Part shown: piece after piece, positions 18,220-29,899 of the stretch
Numbering within the stretch: the first letter of the stretch is position 1
Layout: the number at the start of each line of letters is the position of its first letter
Source of the DNA: Deltaproteobacteria bacterium
GTDB lineage: Bacteria > Lernaellota > Lernaellaia > JACKCT01
Reading direction: 5' to 3'
DNA length: 64,000 nucleotides
Assembly: GCA_027493875.1 (NCBI GenBank)
Contig: JAOSJX010000028.1
Location: 248,001-312,000, forward strand
The notes under the pieces: generated by a model
Told to the model about the DNA's origin: nothing
The model's input: the letters and a program-made list of their open reading frames with translations, nothing else
Database searches by the model: none
Translations under genes and position numbers: made by a program

Positions 18220-19710
18220 ATGATGCGGCTAGCGGAACTTTGCAAGGATCAGCCCGTGCGCCTCGTGCGCGGCGGTGAGGAGATCATCGACCGGCTGACG
18301 CTCGACTCGCGCGAGGCGGTCCCGGGCGCGATGTTCGCCGCCCTCGTCGATCCCGTGCGCGACGGCGAAGCCTTCGTCGCCGACGCGCTGGCCCGCGGAG
18401 CGTCCGCCGTGCTGGCCGCGCGGGAACTTGAGACGGGCGGCGCGGCCATGGTGGTCGCCGACGCGCCGCGCGAAGTGTTCGGCGTCCTCGCCCATCGCCT
18501 CGCCGGCGATCCCGCGAAAGCCATGACCCTGGTCGGCGTCACCGGAACCAACGGGAAGACGTCGTTCGTTTACCTGCTCGAATCGATGCTCGCCGAGGCC
18601 GGCGAGCGCGTCGGCGTCGTCGGCACGGTCACGCACCGCTATGCCGGACGGGAAATCCCCGCGCGCAACACGACACCGGAAGCGCCGGAACTCGCCGCGT
18701 TGTTTGCCGACATGCGCCGCTCGGGCGTGACCTTCGTCGTCATGGAAGTGTCGAGCCACGGCCTCGCCCTTTCGCGCGTGGCGGGTTGCGCGTTCCGCGC
18801 GGGAGTGTTCACGAATCTCTCGCGCGATCACCTCGATTTTCACGGCAGCGAGGACGAATACCTCGCGGCCAAGGCTCTGCTGTTTTCGCGTTATCTCGAT
18901 GCCCGGGCGCCGGGCGCCGTCGCCGTGCTCAATGCCGACGAACCGTCGTTCGACACGCTCGCGGCGCAAAGTGCCGCGCGCGTCGCAAGCTACGGCCGCG
19001 CCGAACGTGCCGATTACCGTATCACCGAAGCGCAAGCGGACGCGCGCGGCACACGTTTCCATCTCGCCGGACCCAAGGAAACCGTCGCGCTGGAAAGCCC
19101 GCTGCTCGGCGATTTCCAGTTGCAGAATATCGCGGCCGCGGCCGTCACCGCCCTCGAACTCGGTGTGCCCGCCGACGCCGTACGGCGCGGCGTCGCCAAC
19201 CTTGCGCGGGTCCCCGGCCGCATGGATAAGGTCGAAAGCGGCGACGTTCTCGTGCTCGTCGACTACGCGCACGGTCCGGAAGCGCTGCGCAACGTCGTCG
19301 AAGCGTCGCGGCGCCTCGCGACGGGACGTCTGATCACGGTGTTCGGCTGCGGGGGCGACCGCGACCGCGGCAAACGCCCGATGATGGCGAAAGCCGCCGC
19401 GTCGCAATCCGACGTCGTCGTCGTGACCAGCGATAACCCGCGGACCGAAGACCCCGCAAAAATCATCGAAGAAATTTTGACCGGCCTGCCGGAAAGCTCG
19501 GTGGTTTTCGTCGAGGAAGACCGGCGCGCGGCCATCGAATACGCCGTCGCCGCCACACGGCCCGGCGACGTCGTGCTGATCGCGGGGAAAGGCCACGAGG
19601 ACTATCAGATCCGCGGACGCACGAAGATTCATTTTGACGATCGCGAGGAAGCCGCGCGCGCGCTGGCGAGGCGCGCCGCGACGGCGGCCGCGGAAACGGC
19701 GGAACGATGA
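18220..19710 (+). CDS. murE: UDP-MurNAc-L-Ala-D-Glu:meso-diaminopimelate ligase
   Basis: 496 residues, intact. The Mur-ligase ATP loop is GVTGTNGKTSFVYL near residue 108 and the carbamylated lysine region follows in FHGSEDEYLAAKALLF. The amino-acid specificity motif DNPR (Asp405 onward) predicts meso-diaminopimelate addition rather than lysine, indicating a Gram-negative-type stem peptide. Two in-frame ATGs (18220, 18223) are possible. It overlaps murF by 4 bp. Confidence 0.96.
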   Translation: MMRLAELCKDQPVRLVRGGEEIIDRLTLDSREAVPGAMFAALVDPVRDGEAFVADALARGASAVLAARELETGGAAMVVADAPREVFGVLAHRLAGDPAKAMTLVGVTGTNGKTSFVYLLESMLAEAGERVGVVGTVTHRYAGREIPARNTTPEAPELAALFADMRRSGVTFVVMEVSSHGLALSRVAGCAFRAGVFTNLSRDHLDFHGSEDEYLAAKALLFSRYLDARAPGAVAVLNADEPSFDTLAAQSAARVASYGRAERADYRITEAQADARGTRFHLAGPKETVALESPLLGDFQLQNIAAAAVTALELGVPADAVRRGVANLARVPGRMDKVESGDVLVLVDYAHGPEALRNVVEASRRLATGRLITVFGCGGDRDRGKRPMMAKAAASQSDVVVVTSDNPRTEDPAKIIEEILTGLPESSVVFVEEDRRAAIEYAVAATRPGDVVLIAGKGHEDYQIRGRTKIHFDDREEAARALARRAATAAAETAER

Positions 19711-21125
19711 CGAAATCCGTGCTCTGGAACGTTGATTGGATTCTTCGCGCAACCGGAGGGCACGTCCTCGCCGGCCCGCCGGGCATTCGCGACGTCGATT
19801 TTCCGAAAATCTCCACCGATAGCCGCACCATCGGCGCGGATGAGATTTTCGTTCCGCTCGACGGCCCGCAGTTCGACGGCCACGATTACATCTCCGACGC
19901 CGTGCAAAAGGGCGCGTCCTGCGTTCTCGTGCGGCGCGGTTTTCCGGTGCACGACGTGCTCGCGCAGTCCGCGGTGTTTATCGAAGTCGACGACACGCTC
20001 AAAGCGCTCGGCGATCTCGCCCACGCGCACCGCATGGCGCACGGCATTCCCGTCGTGGCGATCACCGGCTCCACGGGCAAGACCACGACCAAGGACATGC
20101 TCGGGGAAATTCTGATGCATCATTACGCCGGCGACGTGCTCGTCACCGCCGGAAATTTCAACAACCTCATCGGTCTTCCACTGACCGTGTTCGGGCTGCG
20201 CTCGCGGCATCGCGCGGCGGTGCTGGAAATGGGCATGAACATGCGCGGCGAAATCCGCCGCCTGGCCGAAATCGCGCGCCCGGAGATCGGCATCATCACC
20301 AACGTCAGCGAAGCGCACATGGAGCACCTGCAAAGCATCGGCGCCATCGCGCAGGCCAAGCGCGAACTGTTGGAAAATTTCGGCGCCGACAAAATCGCCG
20401 TGCTCAACGCCGACGACGAGCGCGTCGCGGCCATGGCCGGCGCCGGCGCGTTCCGCGCCGTCACCTTCGGCGTCGATCACCCGGCGGACGCCACGGCGGA
20501 AAACATCACGGCCCTGGGCTTCGACGGCATCCGCTTTCTTCTGCGCATCGGCGGCGAAACGGCGGAGGTCACCTTGTCGTGCGTGGGCCGCCACAACGTC
20601 ATGAACGCGCTCGCCGCGGCCCTCGCCGCGTCAGAACTCCGCGCGCCGATGAGCGCCATCGTCGCCGGGCTCGAAGCGTTCCGCTCGCCCGCCATGCGCA
20701 TGCGCATTCTCGACGTCCTGCGCGTGAAGGTTCTCGACGACAGTTACAACGCCAACCCGAAAAGCATGGACGCGGCGCTGGCCACGCTCAAAGAACTCGC
20801 CGAGGGCGGACGCCAGATCGTGGTCGTCGGCGACATGAAGGAGCTCGGCCCCGAATCCCCCGCCGCGCATCGCCGCCTCGGGCGGCACGCGGCCAAAAAC
20901 GGCGCCGCCTATCTTTTCGCGCTCGGCGATTTCGCCGAGGAAGTCGTCGCCGGCGCCCGCGAGGAAGGCATGGCCGGAGACCGGGCGATTGCGGCCGAGA
21001 ACCACGAAGCCATCGTCGAGACGCTGCGCGACCTCGTCAAACGCGGAGACGTCGTGCTCGTGAAAGGTTCGCGCGCCGTGCGGATGGACTGCGTCGTGCG
21101 CGGGCTCAAGGGGGAGATGTACTGA
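19707..21125 (+). CDS. murF: UDP-MurNAc-tripeptide:D-Ala-D-Ala ligase
   Basis: 472 residues, intact. [15 protein letters not shown]-type N-terminal domain, then ATP loop [13 protein letters not shown] near residue 120, [10 protein letters not shown] in the central domain and [11 protein letters not shown] in the C-terminal domain. It adds D-Ala-D-Ala to the stem peptide in the cytoplasm. ATGA overlap with murE and a TGATG overlap with mraY indicate translational coupling. Confidence 0.96.
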   Translation: MTKSVLWNVDWILRATGGHVLAGPPGIRDVDFPKISTDSRTIGADEIFVPLDGPQFDGHDYISDAVQKGASCVLVRRGFPVHDVLAQSAVFIEVDDTLKALGDLAHAHRMAHGIPVVAITGSTGKTTTKDMLGEILMHHYAGDVLVTAGNFNNLIGLPLTVFGLRSRHRAAVLEMGMNMRGEIRRLAEIARPEIGIITNVSEAHMEHLQSIGAIAQAKRELLENFGADKIAVLNADDERVAAMAGAGAFRAVTFGVDHPADATAENITALGFDGIRFLLRIGGETAEVTLSCVGRHNVMNALAAALAASELRAPMSAIVAGLEAFRSPAMRMRILDVLRVKVLDDSYNANPKSMDAALATLKELAEGGRQIVVVGDMKELGPESPAAHRRLGRHAAKNGAAYLFALGDFAEEVVAGAREEGMAGDRAIAAENHEAIVETLRDLVKRGDVVLVKGSRAVRMDCVVRGLKGEMY

Positions 21126-22200
21126 TGCTGTACCATCTCCTCCCGCCGCTGGCCGAGCACTTCGGGCCGTTCAACGTCGTCCGCTATCTGACCTTCCGGA
21201 CCGCCGCGTCGTTGCTGACCGCGATCTTCCTCTCGTTCTTTCTCGGCCCGGTCGTGATTCGTTGGCTCACGAAGCTCAAAATCGGCCAAACCGTCCGCAC
21301 CGACGGCCCGCAAACGCATTTGCAGAAGCAAGGCACGCCGACCATGGGCGGCAGCCTCATCGTCATCGCGATTCTCGTGCCCTCTCTCCTTTGGGCGGAC
21401 CTCACCGACACGTACTTCTGGGCCGTCGCGCTCATCGTGCTCGGTTACGCGGCCATCGGTTTTCTCGACGACTACATCAAACTCGCCAAACGCGACCCGC
21501 GCGGCCTGTCCGCCGGCAAAAACTGCTGGGGCAGGCGATCTTCGGCGGCATCGCGGCGTACATGATCGTCAGCCATCCGAGCTTCACGCCCAAGCTCTAC
21601 GTGCCGTTTTTTAAGAACGTTCAGATCCCCCTGGGCTTCGCGTACCTGCCGTTCATCATGATCGTCGTCCTCGGCGCAAGCAACGCCGTCAACTTGACGG
21701 ACGGGCTCGACGGGCTCGCCATCGGCCCGACGATGACCTCCGCGGGCACCCTGCTCCTGCTCGCCTACGTCGCGGGTCACGCGAAAATCGCGTTTTACCT
21801 TCAGATCAACTACGTTGCCGGCGCGGGCAATCTCGCCATCGTGTGCGGCGCGATCATCGGCGCCGGCCTCGGCTTCCTGTGGTTCAACACCTACCCGGCG
21901 CAGGTCTTCATGGGCGACGTCGGATCGCTGCCCCTCGGCGGCGCGCTCGGCGCCATCGCGTGCGTCACGAAAAACGAAATTCTGCTGGTCATCGCGGGCG
22001 GCATCTTCGTCATGGAAACCGTCAGCGTCATCGTGCAGGTGGCCTCGTTCAAGCTCACGGGCCGGCGCGTGTTCGCCATGGCGCCGATCCATCACCACTA
22101 CGAACTCAAAGGCTGGCCCGAACCCAAGATCATCGTCCGCTTCTGGATCGTCAGCATCATCCTCGCGATGTTCGCGCTGACGTCGCTGAAGTTGAGGTAG
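21125..22200 (+). CDS. mraY: phospho-MurNAc-pentapeptide transferase
   Basis: About 358 residues with ten predicted membrane helices. Conserved blocks are [18 protein letters not shown] with the catalytic Asp pair, [10 protein letters not shown], and the cytoplasmic loop [12 protein letters not shown]. It makes lipid I from UDP-MurNAc-pentapeptide and undecaprenyl phosphate. A frame break near 21530, just after GLSAGKN, splits the gene. The ATG overlaps the murF stop. Confidence 0.95.
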
Positions 22201-22202
22201 CC

Positions 22203-23540
22203 GTGGACCTCAAGGGAAAACGCGTGCTCGTCGTCGGCCTCGGACGCTCCGGCCTTTCGGCCGCGCGGCTTCTGCGCGGCCGCGGCGCGCGCGTTTTCGC
22301 CACCGACCAGGCCGCCGCGGAAAAAATCGGCCCGCGCGCCGCGTCGATCGAGCCGCTGGTCGAGGAGATGTCGCTCGGCGGTTTCCGTGAGGATTGGTTC
22401 GACGCGTGCGACCTCGTCGTCGTCTCCCCCGGCGTGCCGCTCAGCCTGCCCGTCTTCGACCGCGCGCGCCGCGCGGACGTGCCGATCGTTTCCGAAATCG
22501 AATTGGCCTCGTGGCTGATCGACATTCCCTTGCTCGCGATCACCGGCACCAACGGCAAAAGCACCACCACGGCGCTGTGCGGCGCGATGCTCGAATCCTC
22601 CGGGCGCCGCGCGTTCGTCGGCGGCAACATCGGCGTACCCCTGTCCGACCTCGCCGCGTCGGACGAGCCTTACGACGTCGCGTGCGTGGAGTTGTCGAGC
22701 TTTCAATTGGAAGCGACGGATGCCTTTCATCCGCGCGCGGCGGCGGTGACGAACATCGCGCCGAATCACCAAGACCGTTACGTGGACTTCGCTACCTATG
22801 CGCGCGCGAAGCGAAACATTTTCAAACAAATGGATGCAAGCGATACGGCGGTTCTCAACGCGAATTGCGCCGGCACCGCGAAACATCTCTCCGGCCTGCC
22901 CTGCCCCATTCGCTGGTTCGGCGACGAGGAACTCGGCGGCGCGTTCGTCGCGGACGGCGCGCTCGTGGTGCGCGACGATGCCGGCGAACGCCGGTTCGCC
23001 CTCGACGCGTTCCGCCTCCCCGGAACGCACAACCTCGACAACCTCATGGCCGCGTCGCTCGTCGCTTTTGCCGGCGGCGCCACGACGAAGGGCTTCGCCG
23101 CGCCATCCGGGAATTCCCCGGGCTGCCCCACCGTTTGGAAACGGTCCGCGACCTGCGCGGCGTCCGATTCGTGAACGACTCCAAAGCCACCTCGCCGGAG
23201 GCCGTCGCCATCGCGCTGCGTTCCTTGAACACGCCCGTCGTTCTCCTGCTCGGCGGACGCGACAAGGGCGGCGACTTCGCGGCGCTCGCCGCCGCATTCG
23301 CCGAAAAAAATCCGCGTGGCCGTCACGTTCGGCGAAGCCGGACCGGCCATCGCGCGGCAGATCGCCGAATTCGTCCCGGCCGCCGAGGAAGCGTCGTCCG
23401 CGGACGCCTTCGCCCGCGCGTTCCGCGAGGCGCGAGAGGGCGACACCGTGCTGCTCTCGCCGGGCTGCGCGAGTTACGACGCCTATGAAAATTTCGAGGA
23501 GCGCGGCGCGCATTTCCGGGAGGCCGTCCATGCTCTATGA
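22203..23540 (+). CDS. murD: UDP-MurNAc-L-alanine:D-glutamate ligase
   Basis: About 446 residues. The N-terminal Rossmann-like domain starts [17 protein letters not shown], the ATP loop is [15 protein letters not shown] near residue 115, [10 protein letters not shown] marks the central domain, and [12 protein letters not shown] with [11 protein letters not shown] mark the C-terminal domain. Breaks occur near 23100 (missing G in GCG) and in the A-run at about 23302-23308 (one A too many). The GTG start follows mraY by 2 bp. Confidence 0.95.
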
Positions 23541-24687
23541 GCGGCGTCTTCCCATGGTGGTCGCGGGCCGGATGGACGTCCGGCTGCTCGGCGCCGCCAT
23601 CGCGTTGGCGCTGGCGGGCGTCATCATGGTCTATTCCGCGTCGATGAAAAACGTGCTCGCCGAGAATCAGGCGGCGAATCCGCACTACGCGCTGCGCCAG
23701 GCGATCTTCTTCATCGTCGGAACCGGCATCATGTTCGCCGCCGCCCGCCTCGACTACCGCGTGCTCGCCGGCCGCCGCGCGGCGTACCTGACGGTCCTGG
23801 GCATGATCGGCCTGATGCTCATGGTCCATCTGCCGTTCTTCCAAAAGGAGGCCGGCGGCGCGGCGCGCTGGCTCAGCTTCGGCTTGTTCAACTGCAGCCG
23901 GCCGAGGCGGCGAAGGCCGCCGTCGTGATCTTCCTGGCCTCCAGCATCGTGCGAAAGGGCCCCGAGAAGATGCTGACCTTCAAGCGCGGCATTCTCCCGC
24001 ATTTGATCGTGACGATGGTTTTCGCCGGCCTCATCGTGTCGCACAACGACCTCGGCAGCGCCGTGATCGTGCTGGCCGTGATGGTCATGATGCTCTACGT
24101 CGGCGGCGCGCGGATTCGTCACCTGCTGTTCTGCGCCGCGACCGGCCTCGCCTTCTCCGCCGTGTTCATCGTGATCAAACCCCACCGCATCGAACGCATG
24201 AAGACGTACATCGACCAGTTCATGCACGGCGTGGCCGATCCGCTCAAGGAAGGCTATCAGATCAGCCAGAGTCTCATCGCGTTCGGATCGGGCGGCGTGT
24301 TCGGACGCGGCCTCGGATACGGCCGCCAGAAGCTCTGGTATCTGCCCGAGGTGCACACCGACTTCATCTTCGCCAACGTCGGCGAGGAACTCCGGATTCG
24401 TCGGCGTCGCCGGCGCGGTGCTGCTGTTCACCTTCCTCATCCTGCGCGGCATGAAAATCGCGCGGAGCGCGCCCGACGATTTCGGCCGTCACCTCGCCTG
24501 GGGCGCGATCGGCCTGCTCGCGATCGAAATCGTCCTTAACCTCGGCGTCACGATGTCGTTGCTTCCCACGAAAGGTCTCGCGCTGCCGTTCCTGTCGTAC
24601 GGCGGCTCGTCGTTGCTCGTCACGTTGTTCCTCGTCGGCTTGCTGCTCTCCGTGAGCCGCTTCGCCGACCTGGAGGGGGACCGGTGA
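23530..24687 (+). CDS. ftsW: septal peptidoglycan polymerase FtsW
   Basis: About 386 residues of SEDS family with about ten membrane helices. [15 protein letters not shown] contains the catalytic-Asp-type periplasmic loop region, and [31 protein letters not shown] are SEDS signatures. It polymerises glycan strands with FtsI. Two frame breaks lie near 23890 (LFNC to LQPAEAAK) and near 24392 (an extra C before GFVGVAG). The start overlaps murD by 11 bp. Confidence 0.94.
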
Positions 24688-25748
24688 TTGTGATGTTTGC
24701 GGGCGGCGGAACGGGAGGACACCTTATGCCGGCGCTGGCCGTGGCCCAGGCGCTCGGCCGTTTGGCGCCTGATACGCGTATCCATTTTCTCGGCACGTCC
24801 GCCGGGATCGAGGCGGAGCGTGTCCCGCGCGCGGGTTATGATTTCCACGCCGTGCGCGGCGGACAGGTGAAACGCGTCGGTTTGATCCGTTCGATCGCCG
24901 GGTTGTTCTCCGCGGCGCTCGGCGTCGCCGGCGCGTGGAGCGTGCTCTCCCGCGTCCGTCCCGCCGTCGTGGTCGCCGTGGGTGGCTACGCCAGTTTCGC
25001 CGGGGGCGTCGCGGCGCGCCTGCGCCGCATTCCACTGGTCGTCCTCGAACAAAACGCGATTCCCGGCCGCGTCAACCGGTTCCTGTCGCGATTCGCCGAT
25101 CTCGTCGTCATCGGCTTCGAGGAAGCGCGCGCCTATCTCAAAGGCCGCGTCGAACGCCTCGGCAATCCCGTGCGGACCGATCTCATTGAACGTTACGAGG
25201 AACAGCGTGCGGCGCAGGACGCGCGCGGCGTCTTCGTTTTCGGCGGAAGCCAGGGCGCGCGCCGCCTCAACGACGCCGCCGTCGAGCTGGCCTCCGTCGG
25301 TGTCGAAATTTCGAAGCACCAGACCGGCGAGCGCGAGCTAGGCCGCGTCCTCGCCGCCTACGCGAAGCTCGGCCTCGATGCGAACGCCGAGGCGTTTGTC
25401 GACGACATGGCGTCCGCCTACGCGCGGGCGCGCGTCGTTTTATGCCGCGCCGGCGCCACCAGCATCGCCGAGTTGACCGCGCTTGGATTGCCGTCCGTGC
25501 TCGTGCCCTACCCCTTCGCCGCGGACGATCACCAACGCGCCAACGCGCGCGCGCTCGAGCGCGAGGGCGCGGCCGTGGTGGTCGACGACGGCGACGCGAG
25601 CGGCGCCCATCTGCGTTCCGTGTTGAACGGCTTGCTGGACGACCCTGTGCATCTGGACGCCATGGGCGACGCCGCAAAGCGCCTGGGACGGCCGAACGCG
25701 GCGGTCGACGTCGCGCGGCGCATTCTTTCCGTGGGAGGGGCGGCCTGA
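24684..25748 (+). CDS. murG: UDP-GlcNAc:lipid I N-acetylglucosaminyltransferase
   Basis: 354 residues, intact GT28 enzyme that makes lipid II. The N-terminal [15 protein letters not shown] is the glycine-rich lipid I binding loop, [11 protein letters not shown] follows, and [30 protein letters not shown] binds the UDP-GlcNAc. The GTG start overlaps the ftsW stop by 4 bp and the stop overlaps murC (TGATG). Confidence 0.96.
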   Translation: MIVMFAGGGTGGHLMPALAVAQALGRLAPDTRIHFLGTSAGIEAERVPRAGYDFHAVRGGQVKRVGLIRSIAGLFSAALGVAGAWSVLSRVRPAVVVAVGGYASFAGGVAARLRRIPLVVLEQNAIPGRVNRFLSRFADLVVIGFEEARAYLKGRVERLGNPVRTDLIERYEEQRAAQDARGVFVFGGSQGARRLNDAAVELASVGVEISKHQTGERELGRVLAAYAKLGLDANAEAFVDDMASAYARARVVLCRAGATSIAELTALGLPSVLVPYPFAADDHQRANARALEREGAAVVVDDGDASGAHLRSVLNGLLDDPVHLDAMGDAAKRLGRPNAAVDVARRILSVGGAA

Positions 25749-27137
25749 TGTTCCGCAAGGCGAGAAATATCCACTTCGTCGGCATCGGCGGCATCGGCAT
25801 GAGCGGCATCGCCGAAGTGCTGATCACGCTCGGCTATCAGGTTTCCGGCTCGGATCTCGATGAAAACGCCCTCACGCGCCGCCTGCGCGGGATGGGCGCG
25901 CGCATTCAAATCGGCCACGGCGCGGACAACATCGAAGGCGCGGACGTCCTTGTCACGAGTTCCGTCATCGCGGCGGACAATCCCGAGGTCGTCGCCGCGC
26001 GCGAGGCGTTCATCCCCGTGATCCCGCGCGCCGAAATGCTGGCCGAGCTGATGCGGATGAAGTTCGGCATCGCCATCGCCGGCACGCACGGCAAGACGAC
26101 CACCACGAGCCTCGTGGCCACGGTTCTCGGCGCCGCAAAACTCGATCCCACCGTCGTCGTCGGCGGGCGCCTCGATTCCATCGGGTCCAACGCGCGGCTC
26201 GGCTCCAGCGAGTATCTTGTCGCCGAAGCGGACGAATCCGACGGCAGCTTCCTGCTGCTCTCGCCGGTCATCGGCGTCGTCACCAACATCGACCCGGAGC
26301 ACATGGACTACTACACCGGGCTCGAACACCTGAAACGCAATTTCGAGATCTTCATCAACAAGGTCCCCTTCTACGGGCTCATGGTGCTGTGCATCGACCA
26401 TGAGAACGTTCAGGCCCTCATTCCGAAAATGCACAAACGCTACGTTACCTACGGCCTCTCACGCCAGGCCGATTTCACCGCGGACAACATCGTTTACGAA
26501 AACTTCACGACGCGCTTCGACGTGATCCATCAGGCGCACGGAATGCTCGGCACCGTCGAGATCGGCATGCCGGGGCTGCACAACGTGTACAACACGCTCG
26601 CCGCCGTCGCCGTCGCGATGGAGCTCGAAATTCCGTTTCCCGTCATCGCCGAGGCGCTGCACGGTTTCCGCGGCGTGGGACGGCGTTTCGATCCCGTCGG
26701 CGAAGCGGGCGGCATTCTCGTGATCGACGACTACGGGCACCACCCCGTCGAGATCAAAAAGCACGCTGCAGGCGGCCAAAACGTCGTTCGACCGCCGCGT
26801 CATCGCGGTCTTCCAACCGCACCGCTACACGCGCACGCGCGACCGGTTCGACGAATTCCTCACCGCGTTCAACGAGGCGGACATCCTCGTCATCACCGAC
26901 ATCTACGCGGCGTCCGAAAAACCCATCGAGGGCGTCACCGCGAAAAAGCTTTACGACGGCGTCCGCGCGTGCGGCCACCGCCACGTTGTTTACGAACCGG
27001 ACAAGAACAAACTCGCGGAGCTGCTGCACACGCTGGCCGAGCCCGGCGACCTCGTCATCACGCTCGGCGCGGGCGACATCACGAAAGTGGCGAAGAGCTA
27101 TTACGAATCGCTCGGCGCAAAGGAAGGCGGCCGATGA
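25748..27137 (+). CDS. murC: UDP-N-acetylmuramate:L-alanine ligase
   Basis: About 463 residues. [17 protein letters not shown] begins the UDP-binding domain, [14 protein letters not shown] is the ATP loop near residue 113, [10 protein letters not shown] carries the catalytic acidic residues, and [11 protein letters not shown] marks the C-terminal domain. The A-run near 26757 has one A too many; its correction restores [22 protein letters not shown]. It adds the first amino acid of the stem peptide and overlaps murB by 4 bp. Confidence 0.95.
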
Positions 27138-28068
27138 GTCACGACGCCCTCTACGCGCGCATTCTCGATGAATTCGGCGATCTCGCCGTCGCCGGCGCGC
27201 TCATGAGCGAACGCACGACATTCAAGGTCGGCGGTCCGGCCGACGTGCTTGTCACGCCGCGCACGCGCGAGAACGTGCAAAAGCTCCTTGGCATGCTGCA
27301 CGACGCGCAGGCGCCGGTGTTCATCTTCAGCGGCGGGTCGAACCTGCTGGTCCGCGACGGCGGCATCCGCGGCGTCGTCATCGATATCGCGCACGGCTTC
27401 GACGAACTCGATTTCGAGGACGTGGAGGGCGGCCACACGCACATCCGCGTCGGCGCCAGCCGCACCGTCGCCGACGTCGTCGAGGCGTGCGCGCAGCGCG
27501 GCCTTGCCGGCATGGAATGGGGCGCCGGCATTCCGGGAACGGTCGGCGGCGGCATCCGAGGCAACGCCGGAACGCGCGACGGCGATTTCGCCGGCACCTT
27601 GGTCGAGGTCGAAATCGTCCGCGAGGACGGCTCGCTCGCCGCCATTCCCCGGCAGGATATCGTTTTCAAATACCGCGGCATGGTGCTGCCCGGCCGCTTC
27701 ATCATCATCTCGGGGCTTCTGCGCGTCCGGCCGGGCGATCAGGCCAAGATCCGCGAGGCGATCGATTCGATGATCGCGTGGCGCTACCAGCGCCAACCCT
27801 ACGAGGCCGCCAGCGCCGGATCGATTTTCAAAAATCCCGACCACGCGCCCGCCGGCCGCCTCATCGACCAGGCCGGATGCAAAGGCATGCGCGTCGGGCA
27901 GGCGATGGTCTCCGACGTGCACACGAACTTCATCGTCAACCTCGGCGGCGCGCGGGCGTCGGACATCGGGGAGCTCATCGAAAAACACGGCGCCGCGTGC
28001 TGGAAGTGCACGGCGTGCGCCTGGAGACCGAGGTGGTCATCGTGGGAGAACCCGATGCCGTGGCATGA
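27134..28068 (+). CDS. murB: UDP-N-acetylenolpyruvoylglucosamine reductase
   Basis: About 311 residues, type without the large insertion found in E. coli Mur[17 protein letters not shown] binds [24 protein letters not shown] follows, and SAGSIFKNP carries the catalytic Ser. A frame break near 27995 precedes the C-terminus [19 protein letters not shown]. It reduces the enolpyruvyl group to give UDP-MurNAc using NADPH. Start ATG 27134 overlaps murC. Confidence 0.95.
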
Positions 28069-29003
28069 CAAGCGCGTGGGCGTGTTGCTCGGCGGGCCGT
28101 CGTCCGAGCGCGAAGTGAGTCTCAAATCGGGCCGCGCGTGCGCCGATGCGCTGCGCCGCAAGGGCTACGACGTCGCGGAAATCGACGCCGACGAACAACT
28201 CGCGACGGTCTTGCGGGCCGAAGCGGTCGACGTCGTCTTCAACGCGCTGCACGGCAAGTGGGGCGAGGACGGCTGCGTGCAGGGCGTCCTCGAACTCCTG
28301 CAGATTCCTTATACGGGGTCGGGCGTGCTCGCCTCCGCCGCGGCGATGGACAAAATCGTCAGCCGCACCGTCTTCGCCGCCGCGGGCATCGACGTTCCGC
28401 CGCATCGCCTCTTCATGCGCGGCGCGTCCGTGGACGACCTCGCCGCGGCCTTCGATCCGCCGTGGGTCGTCAAACCCGCCTCCGAAGGCTCCAGCGTCGG
28501 CATCTCCATCACGAAAGATCGCAAGGTGCTCGCCGAGGCGTTCGAAAAAGCGCTGCGTTACGACGACCGCGTCATGGTCGAGCCCTATCTTCGCGGCCGC
28601 GAGATCAACGTCGGCGTCCTCGACGGCGAACCGTTGGGCCTCGTCGAGGTCCGCCCCAAGCCCGTCGAAGGCGAGGAATTCACCTTCTACGACTACGCCC
28701 ACAAATACACGAAAGGCATGACCGAGTACGTCACGAATCCCGAGACTGTAAACGAAGCAGCCCGCGTGCGCGTCTTAGACCGCGCCCGTCTCGCCTGCAA
28801 ATCCCCTGGGAGTGGAGGGCGCGCCGCGGGTTGACTTCATCTTAACGGACGACGGCAAGGCGGTGATCCTCGAGATCAACACCCTGCCCGGCATGACCGA
28901 GCTGTCCCTGTTGCCGATGATCGCGCGCGACGGGGCCGGCCTCGGTTTCGACGATCTCGTGGAACGCATTCTCAATTCCGCGCGCCTGAAAGTGGGCGCG
29001 TGA
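28055..29003 (+). CDS. ddl: D-alanine:D-alanine ligase
   Basis: About 316 residues, ATP-grasp. [18 protein letters not shown] is the N-terminal signature, [12 protein letters not shown] follows, [12 protein letters not shown] is the ATP-grasp loop and [16 protein letters not shown] is the metal and substrate site. One C too few or many in the CCCC run at 28804-28807 breaks the frame before [11 protein letters not shown]. It overlaps murB by 14 bp and ftsQ by 4 bp. Confidence 0.94.
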
Positions 29004-29899
29004 CGATGGGGACGACCGTGCGCCGAGCCAACCGCCGGAAAAAGGATAACGCGCTCAAGACGGACCGCTGGAAGGTCCGCCGCGAGGACGCCGCGCGCGC
29101 GCTGTCGCGTCTGCGTCTCGTGATCGCGCCGGCGCTGTTGATCGTCGTCCTGGCGGTCGCCTACCACCTCGTGATGTCGTCCGGGCTTTTCAAAGTCACG
29201 CGGATGACGATGAACGCGTGCGACCACGTCTCCCTCGAGGAAATCGACCGCGTCGTGAACCTCTACCCGGGCGAAAACATTCTGCGCGTGGACCTCGATC
29301 GCCTGCGCCGCCGCATTCTCTCGCATCCGTGGATCGCCGACGTCACCGTGCGCCGCGAATTTCCCGGCACCATCCGCATCCAAGCCCGCGAACGCCGGCC
29401 CCTCGCGTCCATCATGCTGGACGCCAAAGGCGGCGCGGCCGTGCTCGGCCCCGACGACCGCCAACGCATCGACAATCTCTACTACGTGGACGACGAGGGC
29501 GTGATCTTCAAAAAAGTCGCCGCCGGCGAAAACCTCGACCTGCCGCTTCTGCGCGGTTTCCACAAAGACCGCTTCACGGACCCCGCCGCGCGGACGGAAC
29601 AAGCGGCCAAGCGGCTGCGCGACGCCGTCCGCCTTCTCACCGATGCCGAAACCCGCGCGGGCATCGACCTCGCCCGCATCGACGAAGTCGTCTACACGCC
29701 CGGCAAGGGATTCAGTTTGTTCATCGACAACGCCCGCACGCAGATCCGGCTCGGCCCGCCGCCCTTCGGCGACGCCCTCGGCCGGCTGTCCCTGGTGATG
29801 GACCGCCTCGGCGCGCAGGCGCGTCTCGTGAGCCGCATCGACCTGACGCACCCCGAGCGCACCATCGTTCAAGGGCTGAGGGAGAAAGGCACGACATGA
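29000..29899 (+). CDS. ftsQ: cell division protein FtsQ
   Basis: 299 residues, intact. A basic N-terminus (RRANRRKK) is followed by one membrane helix (about residues 38-55), a POTRA domain (FKVTRMTMNACDHVSLEEIDRVV, read in blocks) and the FtsQ domain with HPWIADVTVRREFPGTI. It recruits FtsL and FtsB to the septum. GTG 29000 overlaps the ddl stop; ATG 29006 is an alternative. It overlaps ftsA by ATGA. Confidence 0.9.
   Translation: MTMGTTVRRANRRKKDNALKTDRWKVRREDAARALSRLRLVIAPALLIVVLAVAYHLVMSSGLFKVTRMTMNACDHVSLEEIDRVVNLYPGENILRVDLDRLRRRILSHPWIADVTVRREFPGTIRIQARERRPLASIMLDAKGGAAVLGPDDRQRIDNLYYVDDEGVIFKKVAAGENLDLPLLRGFHKDRFTDPAARTEQAAKRLRDAVRLLTDAETRAGIDLARIDEVVYTPGKGFSLFIDNARTQIRLGPPPFGDALGRLSLVMDRLGAQARLVSRIDLTHPERTIVQGLREKGTT

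Noticed and set aside
25442-28834. One open frame of 1130 codons spanning murC, murB and ddl
   Set aside because: Not a fusion enzyme. The frames of the three genes are linked only through indels; each gene has its own start, stop overlap and complete domain once corrected.
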